This document shows, piece after piece, positions 29,234 through 37,726 of a stretch of DNA of 64,000 nucleotides. Every line of letters begins with the position of its first letter. The first letter of the stretch is position 1. Under the pieces are notes generated by a model. The model had not been told where the DNA came from, did not search any database, and saw only the letters and a program-made list of their open reading frames with translations. Origin of the DNA: DASQPR01 sp963797605 (GTDB lineage Bacteria; Actinomycetota; Actinomycetes; Mycobacteriales; Micromonosporaceae); assembly GCA_963797605.1 (NCBI GenBank), contig CAWCPX010000006.1:62001-126000 (forward strand). Reading direction: 5' to 3'. The position numbers were made by a program, and so were the translations under genes.

Positions 29234-29254
29234 GCGCCGTGGCCCCCACGGCGC
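29234..29254. terminator. hairpin between BMP gene and ATPase gene (proximal)
   Basis: A 9-bp GC-rich stem (GCGCCGTGG at 29234-29242 paired with 29246-29254) around three C. It lies 33 bases before the ATPase start. With the next hairpin it may lower expression of the transporter relative to the binding protein. Confidence 0.55.
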
Positions 29255-29270
29255 AAACAGGGAACAACGA

Positions 29271-29305
29271 GAGCGTCGGATCGCCAGTGTGTCGATCCGA
29301 CGCTC
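29271..29305. terminator. hairpin between BMP gene and ATPase gene (distal)
   Basis: A perfect 13-bp stem, GAGCGTCGGATCG at 29271-29283 with its complement at 29293-29305 and a 9-base loop. It follows the BMP lipoprotein stop by about 60 bases on the minus strand. There is no T run, so it could be a transcript 3'-end stabiliser or a partial terminator. Confidence 0.65.
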
Positions 29306-29363
29306 CCGCGTCTAGTCTGTCGACACCGTCGTGATCATCTCACAGACGATGTCGGCGACCACC

Positions 29364-30461
29364 TTACTTCGGGCTCGCGGGCGATGACACCGTGATCTTG
29401 CCACTGACGATGTCGGCCTTGAGCTGCGTGATCTCCTGCTGCAGGGCAGCCGGGACCTTGTCCTGGAAGTCGTGGTACGGGGCGAGTTCCACGCCGTTGT
29501 TGGCGAGGGTGCCCACCGAGCCGGTGCCGGCCAGCGTGCCCGCCGCGTCAGCCAGAGCGGTCTTCGTCACCGCGTCCGCGATGTTCTTCTGCACCGTGCT
29601 CAGGAACACCGAGCAGTAGGTCGCGGCCGAGATGCAGCCGTCCTGGTCGACCCAGATGACGCTGAACTTGCCGCCCGAGGCCTGCGCCGCCGAAGCGGTG
29701 CCGAGGCCCGTGCCACCGGCGACCGGCATGATGACGTCGGCGCCCTGGTTGTTGAGCGTCTGCGCCAGCGTCTTGCCACCGGCCTGGTCGGTGAAGCTGT
29801 TGGCGAAAAGGCCGTTCTGCTTGGCCTTGTCCCAGCCGAGCACCTTGACCGACTTGCCCTTGACCTGGTTGTAGTGCGCCACGCCGTCAGCGAAGCCGTC
29901 CATGAAGATCGTGACCGGCGGGATCTTGAGGCCGCCGTAGGTGCCGACGGTGCCCGTCTTGCTCATGCCGGCCGCGAGGTAACCGGCGAGGTAGCCGGCC
30001 TGAGCGGTGTCGAACTGCATCGAGTAGACGTTCTTGACCTTGCTGCCGTAGTCCACGATCGCGAACTGCTCGTTCGGGTTGGCCGTGGCGACCTTGTCGG
30101 TGTCGCCGCCCATGAGGCCACCGACCGCGAGGATCAGGTCGCACTTCTGGTTGGCGAAGTTCGTGAGGTTCGGTGCGTAGTCCGCCTGAGTCGTCGAAGC
30201 GACGTACTGCACGGAGATGTTGGAGTTTTGCTTGTTCGCCGCCTGCAGGCCAGCCCACGCGGCCGCGTTGAACGACTTGTCGTCGATGCCGCCGGTGTCC
30301 GTGACCATGCATGCCTTGATCTTTTTGCCGGACGCCGCCGACGATGTTGCCGACCCGCCCGCGTTGTTCTTCGCCGGGGCCGAACCACACGCTCCGACGG
30401 CGAGCAAGACGCCACTCATCGCGAGTGCGCCAACAATCCCGATCCCACGCTTCGAGCGCAA
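29364..30461 (-). CDS. BMP-family nucleoside-binding lipoprotein 1
   Basis: 365-residue substrate-binding lipoprotein of the Bmp/Med/PnrA family, the nucleoside receptors of this ABC transporter class. The signal peptide (RSKRGIGIVGALAMSGVLLAV) ends in the lipobox region VGAC, giving a lipidated cysteine at about residue 25, then a Ser/Ala/Gly linker. Family motifs are DTGGIDDKSFNAAAWAG and LILAVGGLMGGD, with FADGV and GWDKAKQNGLF later. It probably captures nucleosides outside the membrane for the ATPase/permease genes downstream. Two hairpins separate it from them. Confidence 0.92.
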   Translation of the reverse strand: MRSKRGIGIVGALAMSGVLLAVGACGSAPAKNNAGGSATSSAASGKKIKACMVTDTGGIDDKSFNAAAWAGLQAANKQNSNISVQYVASTTQADYAPNLTNFANQKCDLILAVGGLMGGDTDKVATANPNEQFAIVDYGSKVKNVYSMQFDTAQAGYLAGYLAAGMSKTGTVGTYGGLKIPPVTIFMDGFADGVAHYNQVKGKSVKVLGWDKAKQNGLFANSFTDQAGGKTLAQTLNNQGADVIMPVAGGTGLGTASAAQASGGKFSVIWVDQDGCISAATYCSVFLSTVQKNIADAVTKTALADAAGTLAGTGSVGTLANNGVELAPYHDFQDKVPAALQQEITQLKADIVSGKITVSSPASPK

Positions 30462-30618
30462 GATGAATCCCCTTTCCCTGACACCGCGAACGCCGCGATG
30501 TGGACCAACGACCGGCAGAGTACGCCGGTCAACGGCCGTGATCGGGTTTATGTTGCGAACTCGATGCCGACCGTGGCGCGATTGATACCGAGCCGCGATC
30601 TACACCGCGACCAGGCAT

Positions 30619-31647
30619 TCAAGGTGTCGTTGGCACGACAATTTGCCCTGAGATGATCTTTTCACGATACGCCTCGATTGTCGGGATCAGGTTGTCAATG
30701 AATCCACCCGATGTCGCGAATGTTAAGCCGTTGTCCGCCAGGTCGTAGCGCCGGATTCCGGGCGTGAAGCGGCCCTCGCTGACGTTCGCGATGAAGTCGT
30801 AAACGGCGTTATCTACCCGTTTCACCATCGATGTCAGGATCACCGAGCGAAGCGACGCGCCGACGGTGTTGTACTGGTCCTGGTCCACCCCGATCGCCTT
30901 GGCGCCGGCCGCTTTCGCCGCCTCGAAAACCCCGATGCCGGAGCCGCCCGCCGCCTGGAACACGACATCGGCGCCACCGGCGTACAAACCCGTCGCGACT
31001 CGCCGGCCCGCGTCCGTGTTCGTGAAATCGCAGGCGTTCGGATCGTCGGACACGTACCCGGTGACGACCTTGACGTCGGGGCGCACCGCCCGGGCGCCGG
31101 CGGCGTACCCGGCGAGGAAGCGGTTGATCAACGGGATGTCGCAGCCGCCGACGAACCCGATCGTGCCGGTCGTCGTCTTGCTTCCGGCCGCCACACCGAC
31201 GAGGAAGGAACCCTGCTGGTCGGCGAAGACGAGGTTCGCCACGTTCGGTCGGCTCACCGTCTCGTCGTCGACGATCGCGAAGTGCGTCTTCGGACAGTCT
31301 TTGGACGCCCGGGCGAGTGGACCGTCGGCCGGATCGCTGCCCGCGTAGGTGAAGCCGACCGCGATCACCGGGTTGTAGCCCGCTTCGCACAGCAGCGTGA
31401 GCCGCTGGTACTGGTCCTGCTCGCTGTCGTCCGCGCCCGCCGTCAGGGCTTTGACACTCGAAACGGCGCCCAGATCGTTACGGGCCCGGTTGAGGCCCGA
31501 TAGCGCGGAATCGTTGAATCCGTCATCGCCCGGGCCGCCGGTGCCGTACGCGAGGCCGACGCGCAGGCCCGAATTGCCACCGATACACGCTCCACCCGCG
31601 AGGACCAGCAGGACCCCGAGCACCAATGCGACAACGCGCTTCGTCAG
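30619..31647 (-). CDS. BMP-family nucleoside-binding lipoprotein 2
   Basis: Second, diverged BMP-family lipoprotein (about 342 residues), 157 bases upstream of the first on the same strand. Family features are GGPGDDGFNDSALSGL, NPVIAVGFTYAG, TIGFVGGCDIPLINRFLAGY and VVFQAAGGSGIGVFEAAK. The lipobox is LAGGAC. The first standard start, TTG 31626, would leave the signal peptide with no positive charge; CTG 31647 adds LTKRVVAL, supplies the needed Lys-Arg, and overlaps the stop of the upstream gene. I therefore extend to 31647, with the start uncertain. It may bind a different nucleoside, or a sensor partner, for the same permeases. Confidence 0.85.
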   Translation of the reverse strand: MTKRVVALVLGVLLVLAGGACIGGNSGLRVGLAYGTGGPGDDGFNDSALSGLNRARNDLGAVSSVKALTAGADDSEQDQYQRLTLLCEAGYNPVIAVGFTYAGSDPADGPLARASKDCPKTHFAIVDDETVSRPNVANLVFADQQGSFLVGVAAGSKTTTGTIGFVGGCDIPLINRFLAGYAAGARAVRPDVKVVTGYVSDDPNACDFTNTDAGRRVATGLYAGGADVVFQAAGGSGIGVFEAAKAAGAKAIGVDQDQYNTVGASLRSVILTSMVKRVDNAVYDFIANVSEGRFTPGIRRYDLADNGLTFATSGGFIDNLIPTIEAYREKIISGQIVVPTTP

Positions 31648-32111
31648 CCCGCCTCGGCGATCCGGGCCGCGATGCGCGCCATGCCGGCCCGGACCTCGTC
31701 AGGCGTCGGGAGCGGCGTGGCCTCGCCGTGATCGAGGTCGGTGATGAGGCCCGGATCGAGACCGGAATCCAGCGCCGAGTCATCGTCGAAGTCGAGATCG
31801 TCGTCGAGTTCCTGGGCTTCGAGTTCTTCGATCAGATCGTCGCCGGTCTCCGCGGCCACGGCTCGGGCGGTCTCGATCTCGGCTCGGATTTCATCGACCG
31901 CGGTGAACGACATGAGCGGCTCGACGACGGCCATCAGCTCCTCGTCGGCGACGACCTCCTCGGCCAGCGCGAGCGCGTGCGGCCGCTCGTAGGGCCCGCA
32001 GACGACCGGCTCCCAGTCCTCGTCGTCGGACAGCGGCCCGAACGTGATGATCCACGGCATCGCGAGGATCGGCGAGTCCGGTGCGAGTTCCAACGTCACT
32101 AAAGCGCCCAC
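31644..32111 (-). CDS. acidic hypothetical protein
   Basis: 155 residues from GTG 32111 (ATG 32060 is an alternative beginning MPWIITFGPL). The front half contains a compact conserved-looking segment (WEPVVCGPYERPHALALAEEVV), the second half is helical, and about residues 108-130 are almost all acidic (EELEAQELDDDLDFDDD). No signal peptide or membrane span. I do not recognise it. It overlaps the presumed start of BMP lipoprotein 2 and may be co-transcribed with the transporter. Confidence 0.6.
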   Translation of the reverse strand: MGALVTLELAPDSPILAMPWIITFGPLSDDEDWEPVVCGPYERPHALALAEEVVADEELMAVVEPLMSFTAVDEIRAEIETARAVAAETGDDLIEELEAQELDDDLDFDDDSALDSGLDPGLITDLDHGEATPLPTPDEVRAGMARIAARIAEAG

Positions 32112-32160
32112 GGACCCATCATCGTCGCCACCGTGCCGATTCGAGGGAGAAATGCCGTCC

Positions 32161-33129
32161 TCACAATTTCGGAGTATCCGTACCCTCCTCATGATCTTGA
32201 TCTGGGTCTGACGCGTCTTCCGGCGGTGGGCCGGCGGCCAGATCCCGGACCGTGCCGTGCGTGCTCGTCGCGGCGAGCGCCGCGCCGAACAACACGAGCT
32301 GGTTGAAGAAGTAAAGGAACAGCAGCAGGCCGACGGTGCCACCGACGACCTGGTAAGCCGGGCGGTGCGCGCTGTAGCTGATGTAGGCGCGGCCGGCCGT
32401 CGAGAGCAGCGTCAACCCGACGGCGACCATCACCGTGGACGGCAGCCACCGCCGAGCCGGCATGCGCAACCGCGAGACGCCGGAAAGGATCGAGACGGCG
32501 AGGATCGCGTTCACGATCAGCGCCAGGATCCAGCCCACCACGCTCGCGATGGTGAGGATCGCCTGTTGCATGTCGACGCTGACGTTCTCGGGTGCCAGCC
32601 GCAGCAGGATCGGCCGGATCCGATCGTTGATGCCACCCTGAACCCACACCGAGAGAGCCAGCAGCAGCCCGAGCGCGACCAGGATCGCGAGGTCGACGAG
32701 GCGCCGGATGACGACGTTGCCAGGCTGCTGGTCGAGTTCCCAGATCGCCCGTTGCGACGACCGCAGCGCCTCGATCCAGCCGACGCCGGTCAGAACCAGG
32801 CCGACCAGACCCACGATGGCGATCGCGTTGCGGCTGTCGGCGATCTGGCTCGCGTCCAAGAACGGCACGTTCGCGGCCAGATATCGGTTGACCGCGTCGA
32901 CGGCGGACTGGTTGGAGGCCAGCACGAATCCGACGATCGAATAGGCCAGCAGCGCGAGCGCGAACACCGCGAAGAACGCGTAATAGGCGATGGCTGCGGC
33001 GAGCCGACCGCCAAGTTCCTCGTTGTAACGCTGCCGGGCACGCCAGAAATGGTCGAAATATCGGGAGTGCCGACGGGCGTAGTCAATACCTGCGTTCCAG
33101 GTATTTTCCACCCAGCCGACGATCTTCAC
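32161..33129 (-). CDS. YihY/BrkB family membrane protein
   Basis: 322-residue multispan inner-membrane protein. The YihY (once called RNase BN) pattern is clear: RYNEELGGRLAAAIAYYAFFAVFALALLAY at about residues 34-63, GWIEALRSSQRAIWEL, and the last two spans ending FLYFFNQLVLFGAALAA. The tail is hydrophilic and acidic. Function in the family is unsettled (possible transporter or virulence factor); it is not a nuclease. It lies between the acidic hypothetical gene and the 2H-phosphoesterase gene, all on the minus strand. Confidence 0.88.
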   Translation of the reverse strand: MKIVGWVENTWNAGIDYARRHSRYFDHFWRARQRYNEELGGRLAAAIAYYAFFAVFALALLAYSIVGFVLASNQSAVDAVNRYLAANVPFLDASQIADSRNAIAIVGLVGLVLTGVGWIEALRSSQRAIWELDQQPGNVVIRRLVDLAILVALGLLLALSVWVQGGINDRIRPILLRLAPENVSVDMQQAILTIASVVGWILALIVNAILAVSILSGVSRLRMPARRWLPSTVMVAVGLTLLSTAGRAYISYSAHRPAYQVVGGTVGLLLFLYFFNQLVLFGAALAATSTHGTVRDLAAGPPPEDASDPDQDHEEGTDTPKL

Positions 33130-33164
33130 ATGGGTATCGTCTCGCGCTGCGGCGGTCTTGGCGG

Positions 33165-33695
33165 CTATTCGCCGAGCGGGAAGTCCTGCTTCGGCGCCCA
33201 GCCGTCGGGGCCGTGCACATAGAACGTGAAGTGGTCGGCGAAGATCCGCGCGTCGAAGGAGGCCAACTCCGCGTAGACCCGGTCGAGTGCGTCGGTCGGC
33301 ACGTCGTGCGCCACGGTCACGTGCGGATGGTAGGGAAAATGCAGGTCACGAGCCAATGGTCCGCTGCGTACGGCGGACGCGAGCCGTTCGCACTCGCTGA
33401 TGCCGGCGGACACCGCGACGAACACGACCTCGGTCAACGGCCGGAAGGTGCCGGTGCCCCGCAGGTGGATCGAGTAGGGCGGATGCGCGGCGGCGACCGA
33501 GGCGAGATGGGCGCACACATCGTCGAAGCGCGCCGGGTCGATCTCGGTCGGGCCGAGCAGCGTGACGTGCGCCGGGATCGTGGCGGCCAACGGGTCGCCG
33601 GAGCGCTCGCGAGCGTCGTTGAGCACCTGATCCCACGGCTCCGGGATCCGCATCGCGACACCGATGGTGGTGGTCGGAGGAACCGCCTTCGACAC
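33165..33695 (-). CDS. 2'-5' RNA ligase-like 2H phosphoesterase (continuous with TrpS)
   Basis: 176-residue 2H phosphoesterase domain. The two catalytic histidine motifs are visible: HVTLL (about residue 47) and HPHVTVAH (about residue 130). Such proteins act on 2'-5' or cyclic phosphodiester bonds in RNA or nucleotides; the substrate here is unknown. GTG 33695 (VSKAVPP) has GAGGAGGG five bases upstream, so it can be made alone. Yet the frame is open from trpS straight through with no stop, so a fused TrpS-phosphoesterase is also encoded. In related actinobacteria the two are neighbouring separate genes. Confidence 0.85.
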   Translation of the reverse strand: MSKAVPPTTTIGVAMRIPEPWDQVLNDARERSGDPLAATIPAHVTLLGPTEIDPARFDDVCAHLASVAAAHPPYSIHLRGTGTFRPLTEVVFVAVSAGISECERLASAVRSGPLARDLHFPYHPHVTVAHDVPTDALDRVYAELASFDARIFADHFTFYVHGPDGWAPKQDFPLGE

Positions 33696-34763
33696 GTGGC
33701 CCTCCTCGATACGACTGGTGCGCCAGCACTGAGCCGGCGCCAGGAAGCCGATCCGTTCGTACACCGTACGTAGCGTGACCTCGGCAACGGAACGGGCCTT
33801 TTCGGCGCCGATCGCGAGCAGCTTGTCCAGTTGTGCCGGATCGTCGAGGAACATACGCGTCCGCTCCTGGATCGGCCTCACCCACTCCACCAGCACGTCG
33901 GCCAGATCCTTCTTCAGATCGCCATAACCCTTCCCCGCGTACGTCTCGACCAGGCTGTCGATCGATCGGCCGTCGAGCGCGGAGAAGATCGTGAGCAGGT
34001 TGGAGACGCCGGGCTTGTCGACCGGGTCGAAGATGATCTCGCGGCCGGTGTCGGTCACCGCCGACCGGATCTTCTTCGCCGACCGAGCCGGATCGTCGAG
34101 CAGATCGACCACGCCGCCGTGGCGCCGACGCCGACTTCGACATCTTCGCCGTCGGGTTCTGCAGATCGGTGATCTTCGCCGTCTCCTTCAGGATGTACGG
34201 CGACGGGACCGTGAAGGTCTGGCCGTAGCGTCGTGTTGAACCGCTGGGCCAGGTCGCGGGTGAGTTCGAGGTGCTGCCGCTGGTCCTCGCCGACCGGCAC
34301 CGCGTCGGCCTGGTAGAGCAGGATGTCGGCCGCCTGCAGGATCGGGTAGGTGAACAGCCCGACACTGGAGCGGTCGGTGCCCTGCTTCGCCGACTTGTCC
34401 TTGAACTGCGTCATCCGGCTGGCCTCGCCGAACCCGGTGATGCAGCTCAGCACCCAGGCGAGCTGCGGGTGCTCGGGCACGTGCGACTGGACGAACAGGG
34501 TGCACCGCTCCGGGTCGAGGCCGCTCGCGAGCAACTGCGCCGCGCTGACCCGGGTGCGCTGACGCAGCAGCGCGCGGGTCGTGCCCGGCCGTGATCGCGT
34601 GCAGGTCGACGACGCAGTAGAACGCGTCGTGCGTGTCCTGCAGAGCGACCCAGTTGCGCACCGCTCCGAGGTAGTTGCCCAGGTGGAACGAGTCGGCCGT
34701 CGGTTGGATGCCCGAGAGCACCCGGGGCCGGGTCGAACGCGTCACTGGATCGGTCTGCGGCAT
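33696..34763 (-). CDS. trpS: tryptophanyl-tRNA synthetase, frameshifted
   Basis: Charges tRNA-Trp. The ATP-binding HIGH-type motif appears as FHLGNYLGAV (about residue 28) and the KMSKS loop as AKMSKSAS (about residue 207), with GIQPTADS and FYCVVDLHAIT also typical. Three single-base insertions are needed to join the frames, near 34577, 34228 and 34124. Because the gene is essential, these are probably sequence errors. ATG 34763 (MPQTDPVTR) fits the family start. The normal end would be near VYERIGFLAPA, but no stop follows in any frame before the phosphoesterase start, so the C-terminus runs into that domain. Confidence 0.9.
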
Positions 34764-34880
34764 GTTCGCCAGTATTTCAGGCGGATACTTCGCACTGGCA
34801 CGGGTGCAACCTGTTGTCACAGCCAACGGTCAGACATCATGACAACCAGACGCGTGCATTCGCATGAGGAGAGACGGACC

Positions 34881-35496
34881 GTGGCTGACGATCTTGAGGC
34901 GCGAGAGGCCGTACGCGCTGCGTACCAGGCCTACTACCGCCGTCTGGTCGCCACGCTCTACGGGCTGACCGCCGACCACGGCGAGGCGCAGGACCTGGTC
35001 CAGGAGGCGTACGCGCGGGCACTGGCCCGACCGAAGGTCTTCCTCGACGTCGCCGATCCGGAGGCGTGGCTGCGCACGGTCGCCGTCAACCTCGCCCGCA
35101 CCCGGTGGCGGCGGCGCCGTCTGCTCGACACGATGGTGCGCTACCGGCCGCATCGTGGTCGCGCCCGACTCGGTCCCGGGCGCGAACCCCGATCGGGTGC
35201 TGCTCGTCAACGCGCTGCAGAAGCTGTCCCGGCCGACCCGCGAGACGATCGTGCTGCATCACCTCGCGGACATGTCCGTGCACGAGGTCGCCGAGACGCT
35301 CGGCGTGCCGGTCGGCACCGTGAAGGCCCGACTGTCACGCGGCCGCGCGATGCTCGCCGACCTGATCCGCGACACCGACACCTCGCCGGAGCGCCGGCCC
35401 ACTCCCGCGTCGTCGCCGAGGCCGCCACGTCCTCGTGACCCGGAGGCACCGGCACTGGCGCCGATCAGCTCGCGGAGGGAGGTCGGCGATGCCTGA
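34881..35496 (+). CDS. ECF RNA polymerase sigma factor, frameshifted
   Basis: About 204 residues: sigma region 2 (LYGLTADHGEAQDLVQEAYARALARP, about residues 27-52) and region 4 with a helix-turn-helix (LHHLADMSVHEVAETLGVPVGTVKARLSRG, about 130-160). One extra base near 35150 separates the two regions. GTG 34881 has GAGGAGAG upstream. The C-terminal tail is Pro-rich. The next gene starts inside its last codons, so the sigma factor and the membrane protein encoded there are made together, a layout typical of a sigma factor with its membrane regulator. Confidence 0.88.
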
Positions 35497-36733
35497 CCTC
35501 GGCTTCAGCGACCTGCGGGCATCGATCGAGCAGAACACCTACCTGCCGGAGTTCCAGGAGGTCACCCGCCGCGCCCGCAAGCACACGAGGCGGCGGCGGC
35601 TGGCCACGACCGCGAAGATTCTCGGCGTGTTGACCGTCGCCACGCCCGGCCTGATCGTCGCCGGCGTGGTCATCGATCACGTCTCGCACGCGCAGACGAT
35701 CACGATCGTGGGTCTCGACGACGGCAACAACAACTCGGTGCCGGTGCCAACCCCCAAACCAAAGGTGATCACGCGCACGGTCGTCGCGGCCGACGGCATC
35801 GACATGGCCCACTCGTACGGGCTCGTCGACGTGTGCTCCGCCGGCATATGCAATCTGCAGCTCTCGCAGATCTCGCCGCCGACCGAGAGCAACGTGACGC
35901 AACGGCTCGGCCTTCTGCGCCAGCGGCCGACCGACACGCTGACCGACCCGCGGATCGTGGTCGTCAACGCGGACACCGTCATCATCAGCGCGGTCGTCGG
36001 CCAGAGCGCACGCGTCTACCAGACCCTCAACGTGACGACGGCGGCCGGCACGATCAACTCGGCACCGCGACCGATCCAGACCACCGTTCAAGGTGCGATC
36101 CGGGTGGTGAAGGGCCCGTACGGGCAGCCGGCCACGCTGGTGCACCAACCGCCGGTCTCCGAGCCGGTGCTGGAGAGCGAAACCGCCGGATGGTGGGTCT
36201 GTGGCACCACACCCGACAATGGCGAGCTGGCGGTCTCGGTCAGTCGTGACGACGGCCGGACATGGTCGACGCATCCGCTGGGCCTTCTCCCCGACGCGGT
36301 CACCGCGAGCGCGTCGCCGACGTTGCCCCGGAGCATCAGCGGCGGCCCGGTGCTCGCCACGTCCAACGGCGTCGACGTCTACGTGCTCGTCACGAGCGGC
36401 GGCCAGATGGTGCTGACCCGCTCCGGAAACGGCGGCCTCACGTGGAGCCCGACGGCGACCGCGGAGGTCTGGCCGACCGGCACGTCGTACGGCATGGTCG
36501 CGAAGCCGGACGGGTCGCTGCTGGTCTGGTTCACGAACGACGGCGTCACGACCTACCTGCGGAGTGTCGACCACGGCGAGACGTTCCTGCCGGACACCGG
36601 GCCACTCGCGCCGGGCGGCACGCTCGTGCAGGTCCGCGACGGTTTCATCTCGCTCGGCACCGAGCCGGCGACCTCTCGCGATGGCGCGACCTGGGCGGCC
36701 GCGTTCGTGCCCTACGTCGGCACCGTCAACTGA
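35489..36733 (+). CDS. membrane-anchored Asp-box (sialidase-repeat) protein paired with the sigma factor
   Basis: 414 residues. A cytosolic N-terminus of about 40 residues with basic patches (RRARKHTRRRR) leads to one membrane span (ILGVLTVATPGLIVAGVVI). The external part carries four Asp-box-like motifs, SRDDGRTWS, SGNGGLTWS, SVDHGETF and SRDGATWA, spaced as in beta-propeller blades (roughly residues 250-410). ATG 35489 has GGAGGGAGG upstream and overlaps the sigma gene by eight bases. I infer that the short cytosolic segment restrains the sigma factor and the propeller senses a surface ligand. It has no zinc-binding anti-sigma motif (HxxxCxxC). Confidence 0.75.
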   Translation: MPDLGFSDLRASIEQNTYLPEFQEVTRRARKHTRRRRLATTAKILGVLTVATPGLIVAGVVIDHVSHAQTITIVGLDDGNNNSVPVPTPKPKVITRTVVAADGIDMAHSYGLVDVCSAGICNLQLSQISPPTESNVTQRLGLLRQRPTDTLTDPRIVVVNADTVIISAVVGQSARVYQTLNVTTAAGTINSAPRPIQTTVQGAIRVVKGPYGQPATLVHQPPVSEPVLESETAGWWVCGTTPDNGELAVSVSRDDGRTWSTHPLGLLPDAVTASASPTLPRSISGGPVLATSNGVDVYVLVTSGGQMVLTRSGNGGLTWSPTATAEVWPTGTSYGMVAKPDGSLLVWFTNDGVTTYLRSVDHGETFLPDTGPLAPGGTLVQVRDGFISLGTEPATSRDGATWAAAFVPYVGTVN

Positions 36734-36739
36734 CCTCGG

Positions 36740-37632
36740 TCAGAGCGCGCGCACCGCGACCCGGCTGACACGACGGCCCTCGCACTCCGTCACGTGCAGC
36801 CGCCACTCACCGACCACGACCTCGTCTCCCTTGACGGGCAGCCGGCCGAGCCGTGCCATCAGGAAGCCGCCCAGCGTCTCGTAGGGGCCGGGCGGCAGCT
36901 CGAAGCCACATCCTGTGCGAAATCGGCGAGGTGGAGCCGCCCGTCGACGTCGCCGGGCAGCCGATCGGGCTCGGGCAGGGCGTCGTACTCGTCCCGGATC
37001 TCGCCGACGAGTTCCTCGATCAGATCTTCCAGCGTGACGATGCCGGCCGTGCCGCCGTACTCGTCGACGACGACGGCCAGATGGTGCCCTTCGCGGCGCA
37101 TCTCCGACAGCGCGGCGAGCACGTGCTTGCTGGTCGGCACGCGGCGCACCTCGCGGGCGAGCATGCCGACGGTCAACGCGCGGCCGGCCATCTCCTCCGG
37201 CGGCATCAGCAGATCGCGCAGGTGCACGAAGCCGATCACGTCGTCGTGCGAACCGTTGATGACCGGGAAACGTGAGTGCGGGGCGTCGCGAATCGTCGAG
37301 ACGGCGGCGGCCACGTCGAGGTCGGCGTCGAGATAGACCACACGGGTACGCGAGACCATGACCGCGCTCACGTGGCGCGCGCCGGCGGTCAACACCTCGT
37401 CGATGATGCTGCGTTCCTCGACGTCGAGCGTCAGGTTCGCCGCCACCAGCGCACGCAACTCCGCGTCGCTGACCGAGGTGCGGCCGGCCGACTGCGGCAC
37501 GCCGAACGTCCTGTCGACCGCGTTCAGCCACTCGCGAATGCGGCCGGTGGCCCGGGAGACCCGGCGCCCCAGCGGATTGCCCGGCTGCGCCGACTCGACC
37601 GTGACGGGCCACCGGCGCTGCGAGGGCACCAT
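36740..37632 (-). CDS. CorC/HlyC-type CBS-pair protein lacking the membrane domain, frameshifted
   Basis: About 297 residues: tandem CBS domains (VMVSRTRVVYLDAD through VVVDEYGGTAGIVTLEDLIEELVGEI, about residues 90-220) and a C-terminal CorC_HlyC domain (GFELPPGPYETLGGFLMARLGRLP). One base seems to be missing near 36912 between them. Normal relatives begin with a DUF21/CNNM membrane domain of about 190 residues. Here only a short basic N-terminus precedes the CBS part, and cysN ends 95 bases upstream, so there is no room for it. It may be a soluble regulator, a truncated gene, or the result of an assembly deletion. Confidence 0.8.
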
Positions 37633-37726
37633 GGCGCGCGTGGCATCGCCGGCTTCACGGGTGGAGACGACCCGTGGCCGGTGCGGCCGCGTCAGCCGGC
37701 GTCTGCCGGCGCGTCTGCGGTCACGC

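Noticed and set aside
27621..29315. 564-residue plus-strand frame across the ABC ATPase
   Set aside because: Shadow frame; the minus strand holds all ATPase motifs.
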